From NCBI GenBank assembly GCA_013400975.1, contig WBMZ01004774.1, positions 274,001-338,000 of the forward strand: a DNA stretch of 64,000 nt, written 5' to 3'. This DNA comes from Atrichornis clamosus (taxonomy: Eukaryota; Chordata; Aves; Passeriformes; Menuridae). Each line of letters begins with the position of its first letter. Positions within the stretch are counted from its first letter, which is position 1. The translations under genes were made by a program, and so were the position numbers. Positions 11,291 through 22,700 of the stretch are shown here, in pieces. The notes under the pieces were generated by a model. That model saw only the letters and a program-made list of their open reading frames with translations, was not told where the DNA came from and did no database searches.

Positions 11291-14200
11291 TACAATTCAG
11301 AGCAAAGGCAAAAAGGAGTACAACCAGTTTATATTCTCCAGTTTATTCCTTGTTTGTGTGCTGCTTCCCACACGTGTAGATAAATGCTGTTAAGATTTTC
11401 TGTGTGGTTTCACTCCTGCATGAACTTACCAACACTTATACCCCTACCGAAGACCAACAGAAAAAATGAAAAGCTGTTCAAACAGTAGAAGAATAGAGAT
11501 GAATAATTTTAATTGTCTTCAGCTGCCTTCACACCAGCAAAGTGAATTTTTTTAAGTGTCTTCTGCTGGCTGGCTCAAAGGCTACAAGTGTTTACTCAGA
11601 GAGGAACAGGGCCTGTTGCCTCGGCTCCCTCTGAGGAAAAGGAAGAATTACAGAGAGAACAGAAATAAGATGATCTTCCCCTGGCAGCACTGCATAAAGT
11701 GTTCTAGAGGAAACAGTTGCTTCATCCCTTCCCAATCTCTCACCAGTTATTACACTGAAATGCACCCCAGACAATCACTATCATAATGAGGTTAACGAAT
11801 ATGATAAATTCAGCAGAAGCGTTCTTTGTTTTTGATTGACTTTGTGGCTGTGAACTCCTAAATTCCTCCTTCCCACACTTTACTCTATGACTGACAAATA
11901 TTTTTTAGGGCTAATCTGAATATTCATTGACATATTTAAAGCTTTAGTGAAATCCTTGAATGAAAACTGTGGCAATAATAAGTAATATTATTTTGAAAAC
12001 ACCTCAGAGAGGGAGTTCCTTCCTTTTCTAGGACACCCCTCTGGTGAAGAAACATGCTGCTACATCAGATCACCCTCGAAGAGAATGTGCTTGAGTACAG
12101 AGGATACAGTGTACATTTTGCAGAGCTAAAGGGCAATTACTCTACTGTTCTCTGGCCCACACAAACACCGTACCAGGAAAAACCCCAAAATTTAAAGCAC
12201 ATTTTCAATGCTACAAGACAGTAAAAAGAATGCCATAAACAATTGGTACTATTCAGTGTATGATATTTCACTCATTTCATATTGTCAGTGTCCCTTTTAA
12301 GAGCCATAAAAATCTTGACAGTTGCGCTGTTGTAGGGCTTACACTTAATTGTTGCAAAAAACAAGTGGCAGTCAGTGTAATGAAAGAGGTGTTCCTGCCC
12401 TCAAACTCCTTCAGGCATTAAATTAGAGTTCTCCAAAATAGGGCATGGATCGGAACTACAGTTTCTGCTCATCAAGGGAGCAATCATTTTCAGCATAAAC
12501 AAAAGTCAATGTGTGGTTTTTTACCTGTCCGCGGGGACATTCTTTTATTAAATAAATTCTGGAAATATAAAGATCAAAGTGAAAATGAACACTCTCTTTT
12601 ACTTCTTTTCCTGTACCTTTGCTCCTAACTTCTACCTATACTCTATCTACACACAAGTAACAGTTTCACAGCCCATTATTCTGATCAATGCAAGCTGAAT
12701 CTTCTGTATCAAGAACTGAACAGCTGGGAACGTTCTTAATTATGTTCTAGGCTAGTGAAAGGACAGTATAAAATAATTACTGTCACAGTACATTAGTGTT
12801 TAAGAACAATAGCTTTAAGGTTTGGGGTAATTTTTAGAAAAAATGTAGTATAAAGTTATAGGTGGAAAGGGACTGAGGATAAAAGCTGGCTGCAGAGGAA
12901 GAAAAATTACTGAAGCACCTGGTCAGCAGAACATGAATAAAAAAGCTGACTGAGGTAAAGTTCCTCAAACTTTCGATTTGTTACTCTTCTCAGGTTTTGG
13001 AGGTCAGGTAGGTGCTCTACTGACTCTCCCACCCGTCCAGTCTACACTGAAGTTTCCTTTCTTCCCCATCTTCTTGCTTTGCTTCTTTCTGCAATTCACT
13101 GTATTTCAGCCCTTCCTTTTATCAAATGTCAGCAGCTAGAGATGAGACCTGTCCTACTGCAAAGGAAGGCTGTGCTCAGAGAGGGCCGTGCTGCTCTGCA
13201 AGGAGCAGGGGTAGCCTGGGAAGTCTACCAGAACCACATTGTCCCCATCATGTTCAAACTGCCTTGCAGTATTTTCAAATAAATGGGCAAAGAAGAGAAT
13301 TCTTAAAAATTGCCCTTTGAGTGAGCATCATTGGTTACCAAGCACTGAGTACATACTACTGTAAGGGGTAAAGGTTCTTTTAATCATAGGCACTTTTTTA
13401 TTTTATGGAAGTATGGCTGTGAGAGCCTCAAGCATGCATATCCAACCAGGGCTGCAAAGCAGTCAGGTTGCAGGCACTTTCATCAGTGTAATATAAGACA
13501 GTATTAGCGTCATAGCAAGTTTCAAGTTTTAAATATCAAAATTGAATTGCACAACTTGAATACAAAAAGACTAACCTTTTTCAACAATATTTTTATTTAA
13601 AGAATTGTCACTTTCAGCAGAGGAACAGATTTTGCTTAAATAAAAAAAAAAACCAAACAAAATTTTTCCCAAACTTATCATTTCTAAGTAAAGATAGGAC
13701 CATCTGCCCACTTACACCAGCTGGGTGTCTGGCCATGAATGTCTGATATATCATGCCAAATTGAGTAGTTATCAATGGATTAATATTTATTTATTTATTT
13801 ACCAACTTACTAAAAAAATTCTATGTACACGCAGTTAATTTGAATTGCGTTGCAATGCCACATAATCCCTCATTTAATTTTTAATGCACCTGAAGAATAT
13901 GGTTGCTCTGCTGGTACCCAGTTCGAAATCCAGTGAAGTCTCACCACTTCCAGCAGAACTCTAAACAAATGCTACCCTGGGAATCAGACTGTAGTTTTCA
14001 AAAGAAAACAAATGTTCATTTATCAAAAGAATAATATCAACTGCTATTTGAGTGCTTTATTTATATATCATATGTAAGTGGCTAATCAGAAGTAATAGCT
14101 TATTATTAAATACAAATGGTTCCTTATTTACATAAATAAGGCTTGTCTTACTACTTCTGCCAGCTTTGGGTTCCCTGCGAGCCATCACAGACTGTACTGG

Positions 14201-14574
14201 CAACCACAGTACCTTCACTGGTCTTGCCAACTTAAGAGGAAAAAAATCTGATCTTTATTTTTAAATTGCAATGTAATATTGCTGAAGTACATGAGACTGA
14301 TTTGAAAATGTGGGGTTTCATTCTGATTTTTTCTCAGATTAGCCTTTTCTACACAGCTTGGAGTTTCATGGCTTGGTTCTACTGTCATGTTCACCAACAG
14401 ACATTGGTGAACAGACAGATCTCATTGCTGCTGTTCCTCAGCACAATGGTGGTACACAGTCACTGGAATTGTAAAAATTAAAGATTTCATCCCTTGCCAA
14501 AACAGAATTGTTATTTATTTAGATTCGGGTCTACTTTAATTTTGACTCATTTGGGGACTTTATTCAATACACCA
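11291..14574. other. No gene recognised; AT-rich non-coding DNA
   Basis: No convincing exon, RNA gene or interspersed repeat is seen. Simple tracts occur at 13640-13665 (A run then CCAAAC) and 13785-13801 (TATTTATTTATTTATTT). A moderately GC-rich patch at 13126-13270 ends near an AATAAA, but its frames are unconvincing and no transcript can be built from it. The block around 12250-12380 has a less simple composition and could be a conserved non-coding element, which needs a cross-species alignment. Confidence 0.5.
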
Positions 14575-14770
14575 AGGGTTTGCTTAAACAGGGACACTCA
14601 GGAAAGTTAATCCAAAGTAATTAAAACAGTGAATTTAAAGTGGATTAGTTAAACCACATTAAACCCCAGTCCACACTGGGGTTTAATGTGGTTTAACTAA
14701 TCCACTTTAAATTCATACCTTTAGTTAATTTGGATTAATTTTCCTGAGTGTCTCTGTTTAGACAAGCCCT
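14575..14770. mobile_element. MITE-like palindromic DNA element (196 bp)
   Basis: Two 94-nt arms flank an 8-nt spacer (GTCCACAC, 14669-14676) and are inverted copies of each other with no gaps. The inner 38 bases of each arm (14631-14668 and 14677-14714) are perfectly complementary. The next 16 bases hold 6 mismatches and the outer 40 about 5, giving about 88% over the arms. The ends read AGGGTTTGCTTAAACAG (left) and CTGTTTAGACAAGCCCT (right), imperfect terminal inverted repeats. There is no open reading frame, so it would be non-autonomous. The terminal motif resembles old DNA-transposon-derived palindromes seen in bird, turtle and crocodile genomes, but I cannot name the family. A target-site duplication is not obvious. 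The RNA from either strand would fold into one long hairpin. Confidence 0.75.
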
Positions 14771-14930
14771 AAAGCCCCAATCCTGTAAACAATTTATGCA
14801 CACAAGTATTTGTATGTGATGCACTTAATTAGCCTTGATTCAGGAAAGCACTTAAACTCTGCTGAAATCAATGGAATTTAAGTGTCAATGGATGGTCTTG
14901 CCTGAATTGGGACCAAAGAAACCACATGCA
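14771..14930. repeat. Old interspersed palindromic repeat, decayed
   Basis: Directly after the MITE-like element, phrases typical of an old reptile/bird interspersed repeat appear: CCCCAATCCTGTAAAC, ATTCAGGAAAGCACTTAAAC, GAAATCAATGGAATTTAAGTG, and CCTGAATTGGGACC at the far end. The two ends (CCCCAATCCTG and CCTGAATTGGGA) are imperfect inverted copies, which fits the palindromic design of that family. It is far more decayed than its left neighbour. Family assignment is from memory and should be confirmed with a repeat library. Confidence 0.45.
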
Positions 14931-17900
14931 AAAATGTTGGCCTGGTCATTCATATTCACAGGAATCATGGTTTATTTTTGGATGCTCTTAGAAGGAACTT
15001 TTTCTGATATCCAGTTTATTTTCTTTTTGCCCTTCTGCATTAAATCTGTGTATAGCCTTGCTCTTCTCTAACCAGCTTCTCCATCTCTCTGTGCACTGGT
15101 CCAACAGCTATGTGGTACATCAGATTATGCTGATACGACTCTCTGCTGGTGTACTGTGTTTTTCAAGATCAAGTTGGTTTCTTTATACCTTTCAGAGGAT
15201 GTTTCTCATGTGGCAAATTTTAGTTGAGCTAGTCTGGAGTACATGATTCCTTGTACTCTTTCCAACAGTGGTTAATCGGTCTTTATTCCTCTTGCTCATT
15301 CAACTTTCCTTGATTACTTTAAATTTTTTCAGAACACATTAAGGCACGCCTCTTTGTCAAACTTATGTGATGCATTTCATCATGTTTAACATAACTGTCA
15401 ATATGTCAAGCCACACATTTGACTAGGAAAGCATGAGATGCATGGTTCTCTCCCAGAAGAAGACACAGTATTTTGTGTTAGGTATTTGGGAAGAGCACTT
15501 AATAACAGAACTATACTGAATCCTATCACTTGACATAGTTGCACAAAGAGCTTCCCTAAACTCCACTAAACCCAAGGATTTTAAAATTGTTTAAGACTCA
15601 TTTAAGTTATGGTGTAAATGTCTATGGTCAAATCATATTACAATTCAGAAGCAAAATAAGATTACTTCTTTTGCACAAGAAGGCTTAGGCAGAGAATGAA
15701 AAGGACAGAACAAGACTTGCAATTAATTATTTTCCTTAAGGTTCATAAACATTTTAAAATAATGAAATAATCAAAAGCAGAACTTGAGAGTGATTAAGTG
15801 AACAGCTACAATGGAAACTGCAAGCTGACAATGGTGTCAAACAGACCCTACTGGAAGAAAATTCATCAAGTTTAAAATCAATATAACTTTGTTCTTAATG
15901 GCTATGTACAGAATACATATCATTATAGGGTCCAGAAATGACAGAAGAATTCCACAAGCATTTCCCAGTTTCTCTATAGGAATTCAGTTGATAGAGGAGT
16001 GTAGCTTTTTTTGACTCATGGGAGAAGCTGCAGTCATAAAAACTTTCTTGAGATTTTTTTAAAGATTCCTGAGATTCCAAAATTTCCTGGATTACAGATC
16101 AAATATGAAATCTAAATGAGATGCCATAACAATCTGAAATACAACTAACATGTGTATATATATTATTTGTATATGCACACAATCATGCATGCATATACAT
16201 TCAGTAAAATGCTTTGTATATAATTCACATATATATACATTAAAAATCTGTAGGAATTTTTATATTCTGTTTGCATGCATGCGTTAACTAAGCCAAAAGG
16301 TCAAGACTTTTTGCTTTATATTTTATTCAACTGGCAAATCTATACTATACTTTTTCAAACTATATGAAATCCTGCTAACTAATTCATATGCATGTAATAG
16401 CTTTATTCTACAGCTGATAACCAAACTGAGCAACCCTCCCAAGGACTGGAAACTAAGATGCCAGCAAGCAACATATGCATTTTTTGCTATGGATACCACA
16501 CACATGAGATATTAACAACTTGTGTAAAACTTAGCCAGATTACAGACTAGACTACTCGAACAATGCTACTAATAATGTAAATATATGTAAACCAAGATTT
16601 TTCACAATTGCAATGCACAACCACGTATAATTTAAAAAATATTTCTAACCCTAAGAATATTTCAGTCAACACATAAGAAACATTTTCTTCACCTATACAA
16701 AGTTTACACACCTTTACTTGTGACTCTACAGAAGGACGTACTGTGAACATAAACTGAGAATGACTACGCAGATTGATTTTAACCCCCTATGATCTTGAAA
16801 ACACAGACATTAACAATATTTGGAATTTATTTTTATCTCCTTACAATGTCTTAATTTCGGGGTGGAACCTCCATTCTTACTTAAATTGGCATTCTAAGTG
16901 TTACGATTAGCCTAACAATTGATCGCCAATGAAACAAGAATAACTACTTTTGGCAGATTCTGCTGTTATTTTTCCTGCTGGCTTTTGTTCCAGCTTTTAT
17001 TTTCCACAGGAAAATTTTCACACTGAGAATACTGAGAGGGCCAAATCTTTTAAGACATCCCCTAAGTGCACACACAATTAGATATCCTATGCTCATATAA
17101 TTAATCCAGTAGTTATTTAGACAACTCACAAATGCCCTAATTGAGGACACATTGGGAATATGTGCCAAGGGCAGATGCATACTTCGTTCTTTTAAACAGC
17201 AGCACAAATCTACAGTCTCATAAAGAAAAGATTTTGATACTTTCAATTCAATTTTTAGTCAGTCCTGTCTATACACTCTTACCTTCAACACATAATTCTT
17301 CCCATTTCCATTTCATGTCCAAAGTACGATACTTTTGCGTATGTTCTTATCTAAAATGCACTGTATTCCAAAAGCAGAAAATAGGCACTTCCATGTATTT
17401 ATAGTGAACAGGTCACTGTGATATATACAGACTGACTGTAGATGGCTATATTATTTCTAAATCAAAAGCTGTGCCCTGTATCGAACAAAATTGTTTCTTC
17501 ATCACTGAGCTATTCAAGATATTCAAAACATGGTATTACTAGATAAGAATTATATGCTTGACGGCTTGGCTATTTTTTAATTTCAAGATCTTCTCTAACA
17601 CAAAATAAATGTAAGGAGAGACAAACAGAAAATCTTTATTGCAAACAGAAAATGAAACTAAGTGTTTGAAATTAATGGATATTTGGACACGCAAGGAAAA
17701 TCTCATGTCTTTGTTTGTTTTTTGTCCTGAGTTCTTAAATTTTAAACCTACGAACAATTTAGCTTTAAATCGCTCTTTCTACATTAAATAATCTGATGTA
17801 GCAAGAAATGTAAATGTATTGCTGTAAAACACTATCATCAGCAGGCCGGAACCTACTTGGGTCTCTCTTTTCTTAATCAAACATCTGGGAATCAAAAACA

Positions 17901-18589
17901 TCTGTAGACTGACACGGAGTTAAGGCTTCCTCTCTAAGTATCTTTGGCAAAACCACAGATAGGCTGATTATCACGCCCTGAAATCATGCGAAAAGCAAAA
18001 AAGTCCCTTTCTGGGTATCAAGGGAATTGTCTTCAGAGATTAGATACCACACATTAATCATGCAGTTGTTACCAAACTTACGAAGTTTTATTCCCATTTC
18101 ATATTTCTAGGTATATCTCAGGTTGATTATCTTTCTTCCTATGTTACCTTGAAGCGTGTTCTAATAGTCAAACATGCCAGTTTTCAGATCAGTTTTTCAA
18201 GACTCAGGTTCAAATAATATTTCTGCTTCAGCTAACATCAGTAATGTTTCTCCTTTCTGTCTTGTACTGGAGTCTCCCCCAAAAAAGCATGGATACCTAG
18301 TGCATCACCACACATACTGGAAACTGTAAAAACGTCACAAGGAGCAACACAAGGCACTTCACGACACTTTAAAACTCTTGAATAAATATATCCCTTGCAG
18401 GGTGTTTTTGCAAGAAAAATGAACTCTTCAGTACTTGGTGGTCCTCTGTTCACATTCATGATTTTTAACGAGGGGCCGATGCCAAACAAATAGCAGGTTT
18501 ACCAGATTTCCCGAAATTTAAGTAACTGATCTTTTTCATTGATCTCAGTCACGTGCCAGCTATCCAAGTGTGCTTTGGGAACTGAATGT
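14931..18589. other. No gene recognised; AT-rich flank of CpG island
   Basis: AT-rich DNA with alternating purine-pyrimidine patches at 16140-16290 (ATATATAT, GCATGCATGC). No clear exon is seen. A minus-strand open frame at 18238-18489 abuts the CpG island and is treated as a hypothesis. No repeat families were recognised. Confidence 0.5.
16140..16290. repeat. AT/GCATGC alternating low-complexity patch
   Basis: Runs of TATATATA at about 16147-16154 and 16211-16218, and GCATGCATGCG at about 16273-16283, are mixed with short unique sequence. They are alternating purine-pyrimidine, self-complementary stretches rather than a clean microsatellite. Confidence 0.5.
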
Positions 18590-18681
18590 TTGTTCCAGCG
18601 GGTTGTAGGGTCGTGCTCAGTGACCCCACTGCTGGGGCAGCCAAGGGCCCCGGGCGGAGGGCACCCACCTCGGGCCGCCCA

Positions 18682-18711
18682 GGGCTCCAGCCAAGTCTCC
18701 GGCTGGAGCCC
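18682..18711. repeat. Perfect 11-bp inverted repeat in the CpG island
   Basis: GGGCTCCAGCC (18682-18692) and GGCTGGAGCCC (18701-18711) are exact inverted copies around an 8-nt spacer (AAGTCTCC). This makes a GC-rich potential hairpin at the left shoulder of the island. It could be a symmetrical binding site or a transcribed hairpin; nothing else in the sequence tells which. Confidence 0.7.
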
Positions 18712-19169
18712 TCCTTCCACCAGGACGTTTCCCAAGCGGTCTGAACCCGGCCAGCCGCTGCCAAGGAGCGATGTTACGGATTCACTTTAAATTACCTCCA
18801 TTATAAGCCCCTTCACCCTCACCCCTCACTACGCATTGCGTGACAGGTAACTACACTCTGCGAACGCTTTATGTAAATATAAGCGCCTCGGGCTTCCTAA
18901 AGAGGCCGAAAGGCCCCGAAGAGACGCAAACCCTCCCTATTTCAAACAACCCCGGCGTCCTTCTGCTGCTGCACACCGCGGGTGGCGAGAAGAGGGCGCC
19001 GGCCGAGCCGCGAGGGGAGCCCCGTCCTCGCCTTCCCCTCTCCCCGGCGCCCCGCAGCCCACGCGGCCACACGAAGTTGGGAGCGGGCACCGAGAGCACG
19101 GAGCAGGAGCAGGGAGCAAGAGCAAGGAGCAGGCGCCTGGCGGCCGCCGGCTCCAGCGCCTGCGCGGCG

Positions 19170-19712
19170 GGAGCGGGGCGGTGCCACCGCGCGTCCCCGC
19201 GGGCGGGCAGGGAGCCCTTCCCCTTCCCTTCCCGGGCCTCCCCCACCGCTTCCCCCTGCCCCGCGTCCCTCGCAGGGCGGCGGGCTGGCACAGGGGTCTG
19301 TGCGCCGCGGCGCAGGGAGGGCGGGAAGGAGAGAGGGAGGCGGGGAGGGAAAGAGAGAGAGAGAGGCTGAGCCAGATCTTCATGCCACTGCAGGCAGCAG
19401 CAGCAGCAGGTAAAACCAGCCCCAGAGCATCTGCTCCCCTTCACCCGCTTGCCCCCCTCCCCGCCGGCCGCCCCGCAGCCACAGTGCGCCCGCCCCTCGC
19501 CACGGACCCCGCCGAGCCCCTTCCCCAGCCGTCAGTGGCAGCAGCGGGGCCGGAGGGGCGCCGAGGCCTGCGCGCCCCGCGCCGCCGCCGCTCCTCGGCC
19601 TCTCCCGCCCTCCTCCCGCGGGGTCCCGCCGGGAGCGGCGGCGGCCCGGGGCGTGCCGAGGGCAGGTGCTGCCCGGCAGGGAGCTGAGGAGCCAGAGCCT
19701 CGCTGCTGGGAG
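19170..19712 (+). other. Candidate first exon (mostly 5' UTR) with two donors
   Basis: Near the right edge of the CpG island there are two plus-strand splice-donor candidates. CAGCAG followed by GTAAAA has its GT at 19410-19411, and GGGAG followed by GTGAGAG has its GT at 19713-19714; the latter is the better match. An ATG at 19382 (weak context) would encode MPLQAAAAA before the first donor. Because that frame stays open in GC-rich sequence for many codons, coding status cannot be judged. Start positions cannot be fixed from sequence; the left bound given is only the GC box. If this is exon 1, the next exon candidate in the window is 48719-48780. Confidence 0.35.
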
Positions 19713-19720
19713 GTGAGAGC

Positions 19721-22700
19721 AGGGAGGGAGGAGGAGGCAGATTTGTCACAAGGTTTCCCCCTCTGGGTTGGTTGGTTTTTTTTAAATGATTGGTGATTCC
19801 GGTGGCTGAAGAGGGAAGTTGAAGGTCTTCATGGGTTTGTTGGGTTTTTTTCCCTCCAGGCCTTCAAAAAAGAGTTTTTAGAAGCAGCTTGCTTTCTCTC
19901 CAGTTTTCCTGCCCCAGAGCCTCTCTTCCTCCATGTTCTCACTTGCTTGACTCAGTCTGTGCTAGTGTCCATTGCCATCAGTGGTAGATGTGTAACCATC
20001 ACACATATTTTTCTTTAGGATACAGCAGTTCAAGTGATGTACAAGTCTGCATTCCTGTGTAAGGGCTGCAATTAACACATTTTAGCTGTTTTGAGGGTTT
20101 CATACTCTGTGAGCGCTGTACTGTACCCATCAGTAGTTCAGTTTAGCTACATGCCCTATGGTATTACACATCCTGGAGGCTTTATGGTCTGCTTTTAAGA
20201 AACAGTTGTTCCATCACATTGGCATAGCATTGCTTCGGTGGTATACTCATGAAAGAGCTATACATGTGAAAGAATCATGTACCAAAATGTACTGGGATGG
20301 CACTCAGGAGAAAAAAATACACTTCTGGCTCTGCCACTCAGCTCCACAGCATCCATTCTCCACTTGACTCAGTAATCCTGCTTGCCTTCCCTTACAAAGC
20401 TCTGAAGCTTGGTTAAAAAGCACCACATAATATAACTCTCTTTTCAGACCAATGAAACTTAATTAAAGTTGTTATTTGTCAGTTTTGTTACTTCTCACAC
20501 ACTAATTCAGCTATTTACCAATAATACTTCCTCTGTGAAAACTGAAGATTCCAAAATACATTCCAGTTTTATGTGGGCTGATTGTTGTTGTTGAAAATTT
20601 TTTTAAGAATTTGAGGTTCATGAAACGTTCAGTTGAATTAGTCCTAGATCCCACCTCTCTCTAAATCATCATCCACTGTTACATATGCAAGTCAGAGGTT
20701 GAAATACTGTAAGATCTAAAACTAGACAATAAGAAAATTACATTGTGGGTGATAATAATTTCTATATTTGAAATCAGTCCTTTTTTTGTTAATGTAGTAA
20801 CTGTATGAGTTAACACAATTATGATTACCAGTTGTCAATAAGTTCAGACTCAGGTAAACATACAGTCTACTCCAAATAAACTGGTGAATTTCAAAACTTT
20901 TTTTGTATATTTTCTTACTTGAAATTGGCAACTTGGCTAAGGAGCCAACACCAGGAGCTTTGTGGGCTGTGAACCTGTATAGTGAATTTCAGTGCATAGC
21001 GAAGTATAAGACCAGGAGCAATTACTGTATGTGTAAGTGCGTACTGGGAAGATGGTGCATTGTTTTTCCTGTCTAGAATTTATGATAGCTTCATAATTTA
21101 GGTCCTACAGATACGGTAAACTTCTGTGGAAACCAAACATTTGAAAAGATATTAATGGCATTCTTTTTAGTGAGGTGGAAACAAGAATCTATTTTTCAGT
21201 TTTGTGGGTGGGAAGGCAACTAAATAAGGCTTGTACTGGTAGCTTTGTTCCATGATTAATTAAACTGATGAGATTCTTTGGTGTTTCACTTCATTTTAAC
21301 TTCTCATAAATCTGAGAAAGGCGAGAAACTTGATATTTACAAACAGTTTTTCTGTTTTATCTGCAATCTTAGCAAAACTCACTTGTCACACAGAATTGGT
21401 TCAGAGGTTTTCTGAAATTACTTTGCCACCTGCGAAAAGGGCACTTACCTTTAAGAAATGTAAGTGAAAACATTCCTCTCACATTTTTCCTTCTTTGCAT
21501 AACCATGTTGGCTTTACCTGAACGTTGTGCTTTTCTCTTTTGTTTGCACTTTAATCCTTGAGACTTTGTTACCATGTACTGATGTGCAAGAAAAATGTGA
21601 TTTGGTGGAAATGTGCTATACATTCTCTGCCTGCCTGTGATTTATGCTAATGTAGAGATCATCTTTGCTGTCTCCAGGTTGTTGTTGCTATTACAAGTTC
21701 ATTTTTCACTGGGGAAGTGCTGTGCAAAGAACTGCTTTACACTTTGCCCTGAAAGGAATTCTGTTGATGAAGTCTTAGAAAGTTTAGTTTGCACTCCATC
21801 CTTAGGAGTTTTATCTTAAACTGTTAGGTATGCTGCTGTAATTGACAACAGCTGTTGCAGAGAATTGTGGAGGATAGACAGTTTCTAAGATAATCAGTTC
21901 CTAGTCCATTTGAGGCTTTGTTGATTAGCACGTGTAAGAGCATTTTGGATCAGGAGCCAGTGATGTCTGCTGAGTGCAAATGTGGTACGTTATCTAAACT
22001 GTCTGGCTTAGGCTCTACACTGCTCTGAGGTAAATAAGCTATAGGTTTTGTGTGCTTTTTCTTCTAGCCCAGGAAAGGGCCCAAAGCAGTTCAGTCTGTA
22101 GTTCATAAAAACACACATCTTTGGCTAAGTTGTGCTTTGAGAGGAGGAGGAGGAGGACTGTTAAACATGATAGAAGGAGTTGCTTGCCTGTGTTTGGTTG
22201 TTACGTTAGTGAGGCTTGAACTCTGGTTTTGATCTCAAAAGGTATCATATCCAGTTATTAGGAAGCTTTTGTTGCTGTGGTCTGTGTTTTACTTAAGAAT
22301 GCTTTTATCACTTACCCAAGTGTAATTATTTTTCTGATGTTGCAACTTCTGTGGTCAACTACTCTTATGAAAAGGACTTGAAAATGATGTGCTTTGAGGT
22401 CCCACATTATAATCTGATAATTCTGCTCTTTTTAATGATGTTGAATAGAAAAAATCACAGTTACTCTTAATCTTACATGAATCCACATGTGACAGTCTTT
22501 GAGGAGAAATGGTGGACTGTATTTGTACTCTGACAGTTGAGATAAGCAAGAGCCAAACGGGAGCAGTAAGTCAAACTACATCCAGACCTTGGAGATGAAC
22601 ATTCAACATTTAGCATTTGTTTTGGATAAAGGTTGATGAATTACCAAATAGACTAGAGATGGGTATTTTGTTTCTGTTAATGATTAGATGTAGATTTCCT

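Larger units (their letters stand above)
18590..19720. promoter_or_regulatory. CpG island, candidate promoter
   Basis: This is the only long GC- and CpG-rich stretch in the window, rising sharply from AT-rich flanks. It has a dip at about 18780-18840 and is densest from 18940 to 19690. A GC box (GGGGCGG, 19175-19181) and an NRF1-like GCGCCTGCGC (19156-19165) are visible. A possible TATA-like AATATAAG lies at 18876-18883 in a less GC-rich pocket. A GA tract (about 19345-19368) and a GCA tract (19393-19409) follow. In vertebrates such islands usually mark promoters and first exons. The overlapping long open frames on both strands here are a by-product of high GC and are not called as genes. The direction is probably plus, because good donor sites lie near the right edge, but a bidirectional promoter is possible. 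Confidence 0.8.

Noticed and set aside
18840..19796. Long overlapping open frames on both strands (up to 191 codons) in the CpG island
   Set aside because: High GC depletes stop codons in all frames; compositions are Arg/Pro/Ala/Gly-rich shadows with no domain.
21369..21623. Minus-strand frame with a good acceptor and GTAAAG / GTAAGT donors
   Set aside because: Attractive splice sites, but no homology, on the strand opposite to the favoured transcription unit; used as a reminder of how often pseudo-exons arise here.
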